The notes below the pieces were generated by a model, which saw only the letters and a list, made by a program, of their open reading frames with translations, was not told where the DNA came from and ran no database searches. Positions 5,775-10,417 of a stretch of 10,417 nt of DNA are shown piece after piece. The stretch is from Candidatus Micrarchaeota archaeon RBG_16_49_10. GTDB lineage: Archaea > Aenigmatarchaeota > Aenigmatarchaeia > CG10238-14. The DNA is taken from NCBI GenBank assembly GCA_001784635.1, contig MFRS01000022.1, forward strand, positions 17,902-28,318, read 5' to 3'. The first letter of the stretch is position 1, and each line of letters starts with the position of its first letter. A program made the translations under genes and the position numbers.

Positions 5775-6068
5775 ATGAGTGACCACCAAAGTTCGATATA
5801 TGAAGCCGCCTTAGGCAGCATATACGTTGCTCTAACGGGTGATATGCGTCAAGTTTTATTTTTGCTTGCTGAAAGTGGACCAATGAAAGCCATCGAGGCC
5901 GCAAGACAACTTGGTAGAGCCTCTTCTGGTTGTGGAGATTGGCTATATGCTTTGAATGCTAGAAAGCTTGTCACAAGACAATTTATAACTGAAGGTAACC
6001 GCCCGTATAGAATAACAGAACTTGGCTTTGAAGTTGTACGCTACGCTAGAGAACTGCAAAAACTATAA
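5775..6068 (+). CDS. Winged-helix regulator, compositionally foreign
   Basis: A 97-residue protein. Helices at about 7-20 and 23-34 lead to a helix-turn-helix near 37-64 (AIEAARQLGRASSGCGDWLY), then a wing with the turn RQFITEGNRPYRI (69-81) and a last helix (83-96). This is the fold of MarR/PadR/ArsR-like transcription factors. The single cysteine (53) lies in the recognition region, so redox sensing is conceivable but unsupported. The gene is AT-richer than its left neighbours. None of its nine arginine codons is AGG, whereas AGG dominates in the adjoining GC-rich genes, which suggests recent transfer. It stands alone with its own TATA box and an oligo-T end at 6113-6119. Target operons are unknown. 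Confidence 0.75.
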   Translation: MSDHQSSIYEAALGSIYVALTGDMRQVLFLLAESGPMKAIEAARQLGRASSGCGDWLYALNARKLVTRQFITEGNRPYRITELGFEVVRYARELQKL

Positions 6069-6112
6069 GAGTATCTAATTTCCTCCCCTCGGAACTTAAG
6101 GGATTCATCATC

Positions 6113-6119
6113 TTTTTTT
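6113..6119 (+). terminator. Oligo-T terminator of the 5775-6068 gene
   Basis: Seven T residues lie 45 bases after the stop, in the spacer between two convergent genes. Oligo-T tracts are sufficient for archaeal RNA polymerase termination. The rest of the spacer (6069-6185) shows no other feature. Confidence 0.45.
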
Positions 6120-6185
6120 CATGTTGCCCATCACTCTTCATCGGGTTTGAGGTAAAAGAATTAGCGGGTTCCAAAGATAAAAGAG

Positions 6186-7112
6186 TTATTGGGCTGAGGC
6201 CAAATCAAAGGCCTCTTCCACTCCCATATAGGCGATGATGGAGCCGACCAGCGAGTTCATCTGGGTGATTCCCAGCTTGCTATCCCCAAATATCACTCTA
6301 TCTTTCAGCTTCCAATAGGGGTCCATTATCCCGGTCAATTCAGGGAGAAAATCCAAAATCTTCCCCGTGGATTCCTCTATCAGATGTCTAGATAGTGCTA
6401 TCGCATGCCTGCACATGATTCTTTCGTCGCCGACGTATCGCCTTTTATCGGTCTTCCTCGGCCCAAACTGTGGCCATTCACAGTCGCAGGCCGAATGGGT
6501 CTGCATGGCCAAAGCATAAAAGTCATTAAAATGGCGATAAGGGACATTTTTGACGGTGACGTTATGGAATTTCGGCTTTGTCAAGGAAGGGGCCTCCCCG
6601 ACTACATCGAAACCTTCCGAGGAGACTTTTTTGACCAATTGAGAGGACAGATGCTGCATTCTTATTCCTTCCAGGATGTATATGAACGGCCATAAGGTAT
6701 AGTTATCACCTCTAACATCGACCACACCGAAGCCTCGGTGCGGCTCTTTCCAATCCCATGACGCATCCTTCATCACAGATTTAAGGGAAAACTTTTGGCT
6801 TTCTGCATCACCCACAGACATTTCTGTAGTGGTCAGTTTCACATCATCGGCATACCTCCAATGGACAAAGTGCCTTTGTCCTGGCCTATACGAGTCCAAT
6901 GAATAGTCGGGGACTTGGAGGAGCTCTGTCCGGTATTCATCTGGGAGGATTAGGGCTTTGTTGCCAAGCGTTATTATGGAGTACAAAATATCATCAAAGG
7001 GCAATTTTTTATTGCTTAAATCCACTACCTGTCCTCCATATTTTCTTTCGATTTTACTAGGCGTAGGTTTCCTGTAATTAAAATGGTCGCGCAAGGAGCC
7101 GTGGTCTAGCAT
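6186..7112 (-). CDS. SWIM zinc-finger protein of unknown function
   Basis: A 308-residue soluble protein. Residues 209-236 read C-D-C, then 22 residues, then C-R-H (Cys209, Cys211, Cys234, His236). This is the CxCx(n)CxH pattern of the SWIM zinc finger, which serves DNA or protein binding in MULE transposases, SWI2/SNF2 proteins and Rad51-paralogue partners such as Sws1. The first 200 residues are unrecognised, rich in aromatics and charged residues, with no nuclease or ATPase motif that I can see. A hydrophobic patch (WPFIYILEGI, 141-150) and an acidic C-terminus are visible. No transposase catalytic domain, terminal repeats or SNF2 ATPase adjoin it. TTAAAG at about 7136-7141 (minus strand) could be its TATA box. 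Arginine codons are mixed (AGG, AGA, CGC, CGG). It lies in the AT-richer island and stands alone. Confidence 0.72.
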   Translation of the reverse strand: MLDHGSLRDHFNYRKPTPSKIERKYGGQVVDLSNKKLPFDDILYSIITLGNKALILPDEYRTELLQVPDYSLDSYRPGQRHFVHWRYADDVKLTTTEMSVGDAESQKFSLKSVMKDASWDWKEPHRGFGVVDVRGDNYTLWPFIYILEGIRMQHLSSQLVKKVSSEGFDVVGEAPSLTKPKFHNVTVKNVPYRHFNDFYALAMQTHSACDCEWPQFGPRKTDKRRYVGDERIMCRHAIALSRHLIEESTGKILDFLPELTGIMDPYWKLKDRVIFGDSKLGITQMNSLVGSIIAYMGVEEAFDLASAQ

Positions 7113-7229
7113 GATATATAAGTTGTCTGTAAGACTTTAATCTTTGAATAAAAGGGGCTTGTGAGCCTCTTCCCCTCAATATCGTTGCTTTTCCGGATAT
7201 AAGAAAGCCACCAGTAGACGGGAAAAGCC

Positions 7230-7238
7230 TATATATAT
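7230..7238 (+). promoter_or_regulatory. Strong TATA/BRE promoter of the two-repeat basic protein
   Basis: GAAAAGCC (purine-rich BRE-like) is followed directly by TATATATAT. Transcription would start near 7262. The short leader carries GAGGTGA (7278-7284), an excellent ribosome binding site 4 bases before the ATG. These signals together predict high expression. The rest of the 7113-7288 spacer holds a small hairpin (GGCT/AGCC around 7160-7175) of unclear meaning. Confidence 0.65.
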
Positions 7239-7288
7239 CACAACCACCAATTATTATTATCGATAGTTTTTCAAAATGAGGTGAAAAA

Positions 7289-7525
7289 ATGGCAGAAGTT
7301 CTACACAGATCCGGCATCAAGAGAGAGCCCGGTTGGCTTTACTTCGTCGATAAGAAGGGAAATGCGGCCAGAGTTAGGATGGCCAGGAGAGGCAAGAAGA
7401 CAGACAAGAAGCAGGAAGTCCTGGTCAAGGCTGGCGTCAGGAGGGAAAAAGGCTACCTTTACTTCATCGACAAGAAGGGCGACATCGCAAGGGCCAAGAT
7501 GGCAAGGGGCAGAAAGAAAAAATAG
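7289..7525 (+). CDS. Very basic small protein made of two tandem repeats
   Basis: A 78-residue protein with an internal duplication: residues 3-33 and 43-73 are identical at 19 of 31 positions, with a period of 40. Each unit reads E-V-L-x3-G-x2-R-E-x-G-(W/Y)-L-Y-F-(V/I)-D-K-K-G-x2-A-R-x2-M-A-R. Lysine and arginine make up 26 of 78 residues against 8 acidic ones, and there is no cysteine or signal peptide. The units look like small beta-hairpin modules (G-[WY]-LYF-[VI]-DKKG) followed by a basic arm, so nucleic-acid binding (chromatin- or ribosome-associated) is a reasonable inference. From memory, similar 'LYF-DKxGD-R-MARGG' small proteins of unknown function occur in other prokaryotes; this is not verified. 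Strong promoter, ribosome binding site and terminator suggest abundance. Confidence 0.8.
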   Translation: MAEVLHRSGIKREPGWLYFVDKKGNAARVRMARRGKKTDKKQEVLVKAGVRREKGYLYFIDKKGDIARAKMARGRKKK

Positions 7526-7547
7526 ATTGTCTGCTCTTTGGTTACAC

Positions 7548-7590
7548 TTTTTTTCTTTTTCTCTTTTTCTTCCTTTTCAATCATTTTTTA
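7548..7590 (+). terminator. Multiple oligo-T terminator
   Basis: Successive T runs (7 T, 5 T, 5 T, then shorter and a final 6 T) separated by C lie 23 bases after the stop of the basic-protein gene. This is a classic strong archaeal terminator and fits a highly transcribed unit. Confidence 0.7.
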
Positions 7591-7731
7591 AAAGTCACTT
7601 TAGATTATATATCTGTCCTTTGCTCGAAATACCTTGACCCACTTCCGGTATCCTAACATAAAAGGAATTCATTATGTCTCTTCGCTGTAAAAATTTTATC
7701 ATTGAACTTAAGCCACGAGAAAGAAGCGCTT
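7591..7731. other. AT-rich spacer with no convincing gene
   Basis: This stretch lies between the terminator of the basic-protein gene and the broken paralogue at 7732-7824. It holds a TATA-like run (TTATATAT, about 7605-7612) and the start of a 30-codon plus-strand frame (7674-7766) with AAGGA before its ATG. I do not consider that frame a supported gene. Confidence 0.4.
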
Positions 7732-7824
7732 TTAGCTTTTCCAGGCTTTCTGGCCTATCATTATAGTAACATACTTATCGGTACCAATTCTGGTGACATA
7801 ACTGGTAACATCACTTGGGGACAT
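7732..7824 (-). pseudogene. Short, probably truncated paralogue of the 7893-8135 gene
   Basis: A 30-codon frame whose ATG at 7824 stands exactly where the ATG of the 7893-8135 gene stands relative to a duplicated promoter (7822-7861 versus 8133-8172). Its residues YVTRIGTDKYV align with FVARLPEGNYV of the larger protein: three identities (V, R and the Y-V pair counted as two make four matched residues) plus several conservative changes in 11. The frame then stops early, so the rest of the gene appears lost. It may instead be a genuine micropeptide. The similarity is weak by itself and is believable mainly because the promoter is also duplicated. Confidence 0.35.
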
Positions 7825-7861
7825 GCCTTATTTTCCGCAATTAAAGATTTAAACAAATCCC
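7822..7861 (-). repeat. Promoter/start repeat, copy 1
   Basis: Forty bases running from the start codon (CAT on the plus strand) through an A/T-rich leader to the TATA box and GGGATTTG. The inner 24 bases (7838-7861) match copy 2 (8149-8172) at 22 of 24 positions. The outer part matches with a one-base shift. Confidence 0.6.
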
Positions 7862-7892
7862 ACATCACATTTAGGAAGGGTTGTGCCGGTAA

Positions 7893-8135
7893 TTAAACTT
7901 CTTCTAGCTTGAAAATTGACACACTACGTCTTGGGTCTCCACCTAGATAAAGAACCCAGCCAGGTTGCAATCCCTTAACAAATCCAGCACACTGTTCGCA
8001 GGAGGTTTTAATCATCTCAAGGGTTGTATTTGGATCGTAAACTTCCAAACCTCCTAAATCTCCCAAATTCACCGGTCTTGTTTCTGGGAATACGTAATTC
8101 CCTTCCGGTAATCTTGCAACGAAACCGTAATTCAT
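7893..8135 (-). CDS. Small CxxC protein of unknown function
   Basis: An 80-residue soluble protein with no recognised family. It has a Gly/Asp-rich middle (NLGDLGGLEVYDPN, 23-36), a C-x2-C pair at Cys46/Cys49 (SCEQCAGF) and a C-terminal beta-like stretch (GWVLYLGGDPRRSVSIFKL). One CxxC could be a redox pair or half of a metal site completed by dimerisation; neither is shown. The start at 8135 follows a TATA box (about 8156-8165, minus strand) at leaderless distance. Its four arginine codons are AGA or CGT and never AGG, unlike the neighbouring core genes, and it is AT-rich. It shares a divergent promoter region with PEP carboxylase, and its promoter plus start codon is duplicated at 7822-7861. 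Confidence 0.65.
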   Translation of the reverse strand: MNYGFVARLPEGNYVFPETRPVNLGDLGGLEVYDPNTTLEMIKTSCEQCAGFVKGLQPGWVLYLGGDPRRSVSIFKLEEV

Positions 8136-8172
8136 GATTATTTACCGTCAGTTAAAGATTTAAATAAATCCC
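8133..8172. repeat. Promoter/start repeat, copy 2, with bidirectional TATA element
   Basis: This holds GATTTAAATAAATCCC, in which TTTAAA reads as a TATA core on both strands. On the minus strand it serves the 7893-8135 gene. On the plus strand it is the best TATA box for PEP carboxylase, which would give a leader of about 75 bases. It is the partner of the repeat at 7822-7861. Confidence 0.6.
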
Positions 8173-8196
8173 TTTTCTAATTAGAAGAAGGTGCTT

Positions 8197-8223
8197 ATGA
8201 TGGGCGGCCGCCGGGATGAGTGA
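8197..8223 (+). other. Possible 8-codon upstream reading frame and GC palindrome in the PEP carboxylase leader
   Basis: AAGGTG (8189-8193 region) precedes ATGATG at 8197/8200. The frame encodes MMGGRRDE and ends with TGA at 8221-8223. Inside it GGCGGCCGCC (8203-8212) is a perfect 10-base palindrome in otherwise AT-rich surroundings. Either the peptide or the palindrome could be regulatory; neither role is demonstrated. Confidence 0.3.
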
Positions 8224-8245
8224 GTTTTTCGGCTTTTCCTTAGTC

Positions 8246-8252
8246 GGAGGTG
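8246..8252 (+). promoter_or_regulatory. Ribosome binding site of PEP carboxylase
   Basis: GGAGGTG lies 7 bases before the ATG at 8260, a near-perfect Shine-Dalgarno sequence that fixes the start. Confidence 0.75.
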
Positions 8253-8259
8253 CGACCAA

Positions 8260-9795
8260 ATGAAGATTCCTTCCATAATGTCCACGCAGCACCCGGACTG
8301 CGCATCGCTCCCTGACTGGGTCCACGGAAAGAGGATCACCAACAGCGACGAGATTAAGGAGGCATTGTTCGCCTTCAAGCTAGGTTGCGACGAGCAGCTG
8401 TGGGACTGGGAGGGGAAGGACGTGGACAGCCATGTCGTGAGGAAGCTCCTCCTGCTGGACCAGAAGTACTTCAGGGAGAACGTCCTGGGGGAGGACCTGT
8501 TCATAACCTACCGCGTCCCGAACCCCGACCTGGAGGGGACGGAGAAGAAGCTGATAGTCGAGGCTTTGGAGTCCATACCCAAGGGGGCGGACATAGCTAG
8601 GAAGTTCTACGGGAAGGATGTCGACCCCATATTCGAGGTCGCGATACCCATGACCACTTCCCACCTACAGATGCTCCGCGTCTCCTCGTTCTACGACAAG
8701 GCCGTCGTCGGCAAGGGGGAGATTGAGTTCCACCCCGAGATAGAGAGGCTGGACGTGAAGTCGTGGATAGGTGAGATATTCCCGAAGAGCATAAACATAA
8801 TCCCGCTGGTGGAGGGGGCGGAGGCGATGCTGAACATAGAATCCATATTGGAGGGATTTATAGACAAGAAGCGGGTCGAGCACATGAGGCCTTGGCTCGC
8901 CAGGTCTGATCCCGCCCTATACTACGGGAACATCCCGTGCGTGCTCATGGTCAAGATAGCGTCATCGAAGATATGGGAGGTCGAGGCCAAGACAGGAGTC
9001 AAGATGTATCCAATCATAGCAACTGGTTCCCTCCCATTCAGGGGCCATCTGAGGCCTGACAACATAGACGGCTTCCTGCAGGAGTACTCCGGATTCAAGA
9101 CCTTCGCCTTCCAGTCCGCGATGAAGTACGACTTCCCCGAGAGGGACGTCAGGAAGGCGGTGAAGAAAATCAAGGAGCACAGGCTCAAGAAAAAGGTCAT
9201 GGACGCGGACGAGTCTAGGGAGCTTGAAAGGATTATTGGTGCGTTCTCGGAAGAGTACAAGGAGACGATAAAGGGGATGGCGCCCATGATAAACAAATTT
9301 TCGCCATTTGTCCCGGGGAGGAGGACGAGGAGCCTTCACATAGGGCTCTTCGGCTACAGCAGGAAGCTGACTAGTGGCGTTCATCTGCCCAGGGCGATAG
9401 AGTTCACGGCAGCGCTTTACTCCCTAGGGATACCGCCAGAGGTGATAGGCATGAGGGGCTGGGGGAAGGTTGAAAAGGCTGGTTTGAAGGATCTGCTCTT
9501 AAAACACTACACTAACTTCAGGAAGGACATGGCCTTCGCATCCCGCTTCCTCTGCGAGGCGAACATAGCCGAGCTCAAAAGGAAAGGCCTCATCAGCAAA
9601 AAGACGGCAGGCGAGCTGGAACGGGACGCGGAGATGGTCAAGGGCTTGGACATTAAGATTGGGCCGCAGAACCTCCAGGACGAGAACCACATCCTACTCA
9701 GCAAGATGGCGGTGGAAGGCTTCGGGAAGCTCTCTTCAGGCGAGATGACCGATGTCGTCGAGAGGGCGGCGCATATAAGGAAGTCCTTGGGCTGA
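8260..9795 (+). CDS. ppcA: Phosphoenolpyruvate carboxylase, archaeal type
   Basis: A 511-residue cytoplasmic enzyme that carboxylates phosphoenolpyruvate with bicarbonate to oxaloacetate, the anaplerotic entry to aspartate and the C4 acids. It belongs to the short archaeal family (about 480-540 residues), roughly half the size of bacterial and plant PEPC and without their N-terminal allosteric region. Family signatures are visible: MSTQHPD at residues 7-13, TGSLPFRGHLRPDN at 255-268 with catalytic arginine and histidine, and the FVPGRRTRSLHIGLFGYSR block around 350-368. The start is fixed by GGAGGTG. The frame is intact. The gene is GC-rich with AGG-dominated arginines, like the core genes, in contrast to the AT-rich stretch just upstream. 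A deacylase gene follows after 5 bases. Confidence 0.96.
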   Translation: MKIPSIMSTQHPDCASLPDWVHGKRITNSDEIKEALFAFKLGCDEQLWDWEGKDVDSHVVRKLLLLDQKYFRENVLGEDLFITYRVPNPDLEGTEKKLIVEALESIPKGADIARKFYGKDVDPIFEVAIPMTTSHLQMLRVSSFYDKAVVGKGEIEFHPEIERLDVKSWIGEIFPKSINIIPLVEGAEAMLNIESILEGFIDKKRVEHMRPWLARSDPALYYGNIPCVLMVKIASSKIWEVEAKTGVKMYPIIATGSLPFRGHLRPDNIDGFLQEYSGFKTFAFQSAMKYDFPERDVRKAVKKIKEHRLKKKVMDADESRELERIIGAFSEEYKETIKGMAPMINKFSPFVPGRRTRSLHIGLFGYSRKLTSGVHLPRAIEFTAALYSLGIPPEVIGMRGWGKVEKAGLKDLLLKHYTNFRKDMAFASRFLCEANIAELKRKGLISKKTAGELERDAEMVKGLDIKIGPQNLQDENHILLSKMAVEGFGKLSSGEMTDVVERAAHIRKSLG

Positions 9796-9800
9796 TTATT

Positions 9801-10262
9801 ATGGAAGTCTTCGAGGAGATTAGGAAGAGGCTGGCATCAAAGGGCATACCCTTCAAGACGATGACGCACGAGCCGGTCTTCACTTCGGAGGAGGCTGCAA
9901 GGGTCAGGGGGACCACGCTGGAGAGCGGGGCGAAGGCCATGGTGCTCAGGTCCGGGGGCAAGTTCTACATGTTCGTAATCTCCGCCGCTAAGAAGATAGA
10001 CATGAGGAAGGCCAAGAAAATCCTCGGGACTAAGAGCCTGAGCTTCGCGACCCCTGAGGAGGTGTTCCAGAATTGCCACTGCGAAATCGGGGCGGTGCCG
10101 CCATTCGGAGACCTTTTCGGACTAGAAGTCTTTGTCGACGAGTCGGTAGCAGGGCAGGAGACGATGAACTTCAACGCCGGCAGGCACGACACCTCGATGC
10201 AGATGGAATCAAAGGACTACTTGAAAGTGGTTAAGCATAGGCTGTCATCATTCTCGGAATAG
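9801..10262 (+). CDS. YbaK/ProX-family aminoacyl-tRNA deacylase
   Basis: A 153-residue single-domain protein of the YbaK/EbsC/ProRS-INS family, which hydrolyses mischarged tRNAs (for example Ala- or Cys-tRNAPro) in trans. Visible landmarks are HEPVFTSEEAARVRG (23-37), the conserved lysine in GAKAMVL (Lys45), the FVISAAKKIDMRKAKKILG helix region (58-76), the GAVPPFG loop (97-103) and the terminal FNAGRHDTSMQM segment (124-135) that replaces the usual G-x4-(S/T) strand. It has the length of a stand-alone deacylase. The start lies 5 bases after the PEP carboxylase stop, with no clear ribosome binding site of its own, so translation is probably coupled. The exact tRNA substrate cannot be told from the sequence. 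Confidence 0.9.
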   Translation: MEVFEEIRKRLASKGIPFKTMTHEPVFTSEEAARVRGTTLESGAKAMVLRSGGKFYMFVISAAKKIDMRKAKKILGTKSLSFATPEEVFQNCHCEIGAVPPFGDLFGLEVFVDESVAGQETMNFNAGRHDTSMQMESKDYLKVVKHRLSSFSE

Positions 10263-10266
10263 CAAA

Positions 10267-10276
10267 GTATATTTTA
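10267..10276 (+). promoter_or_regulatory. TATA box of the right-edge secreted protein gene
   Basis: GTATATTTTA is centred about 27 bases before the ATG at 10299, and no ribosome binding site is present. This fits a leaderless mRNA. Confidence 0.55.
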
Positions 10277-10298
10277 ATGCTAAACAAAAAAATATTCT

Positions 10299-10417
10299 AT
10301 GTATAGGGACTTTTTGCTGACTCTTGTCCTTTTGCTATTTCTCTCCTCAGCCGCCATTTCAGCTCCTACCCTTACATGGGAATCGCCTGAGAACAGGACG
10401 TACAGGCACAACACAAA
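10299..10417 (+). CDS. Secreted or surface protein, N-terminal fragment
   Basis: The first 39 codons of a gene cut by the window edge. MYRDFLLT starts a signal peptide with a hydrophobic core (LVLLLFLSSAAISA), cleaved probably after residue 22-23. The mature part begins PTLTWESPENRTY. The P-x-N-x-T-Y pattern is common at the start of Ig-like beta-sandwich modules in archaeal surface proteins, but too little is present for a family call. The start is supported by the TATA box at leaderless distance. Confidence 0.7.
   Translation, partial: MYRDFLLTLVLLLFLSSAAISAPTLTWESPENRTYRHNT

Noticed and set aside
7674..7766. 30-codon plus-strand frame with AAGGA before its ATG
   Set aside because: It is short, has no recognisable protein pattern and overlaps the opposite-strand paralogue. 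One chance ribosome binding site is not enough.
7702..7896. 64-codon plus-strand frame starting with TTG
   Set aside because: It has no ribosome binding site or well-placed TATA box and runs antisense through the duplicated promoter repeat, which better explains the sequence.
1..10417. CRISPR array, rRNA, complete insertion sequence or toxin-antitoxin pair
   Set aside because: There are no evenly spaced direct repeats, rRNA-like blocks, transposase motifs or recognisable toxin-antitoxin partners on reading both strands.

Overview
The window is archaeal. Nearly every gene has a TATA-like box about 25 bases ahead of its start, so several transcripts look leaderless. Other starts carry strong GGTG/GGAGGTG ribosome binding sites. 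Transcripts end in oligo-T tracts, the tRNA lacks an encoded CCA, and the phosphoenolpyruvate carboxylase is the short archaeal type. I cannot fix the lineage. The mix of small membrane proteins, a membrane-anchored Lon domain and VKOR-like fragments would suit a DPANN or deep euryarchaeal genome, but this is only an impression. Most genes are GC-rich and use AGG heavily for arginine, which fits the tRNA-Arg(CCT) at the left edge.

Layout. Positions 7-81 hold tRNA-Arg(CCT). Positions 112-2287 (minus strand) hold a bactofilin-like beta-helical membrane protein followed by two small multi-pass membrane proteins of unknown role. Positions 2451-2945 hold a small winged-helix protein (plus) converging on a 70-residue VKOR-like membrane protein (minus). 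Positions 3049-4332 hold a membrane-anchored alpha/beta hydrolase of the PAF-acetylhydrolase type. Positions 4346-4483 hold a hairpin cluster, then a promoter with a perfect inverted repeat over the expected transcription start. This promoter serves a CuA-type cupredoxin lipoprotein (apparently ATT-initiated) and, 49 bases on, a membrane-anchored Lon-type (S16) Ser/Lys protease. These envelope-facing genes suggest a block concerned with the cell surface and extracytoplasmic redox or proteolysis.

Positions 5709-8190 are AT-richer, with different arginine codon choice in at least two genes. This stretch looks acquired or plastic. It holds a winged-helix protein, a SWIM zinc-finger protein of unknown function, a strongly expressed-looking, very basic protein made of two 40-residue repeats, and an 80-residue CxxC protein. 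The promoter and start of the CxxC gene are duplicated about 310 bases away in front of a short, probably broken paralogue.

Positions 8260-10262 return to GC-rich core metabolism: archaeal PEP carboxylase (anaplerotic oxaloacetate synthesis) closely linked to a YbaK/ProX-type aminoacyl-tRNA deacylase. The right edge cuts a secreted protein just after its signal peptide. No CRISPR array, rRNA or complete insertion sequence is visible.
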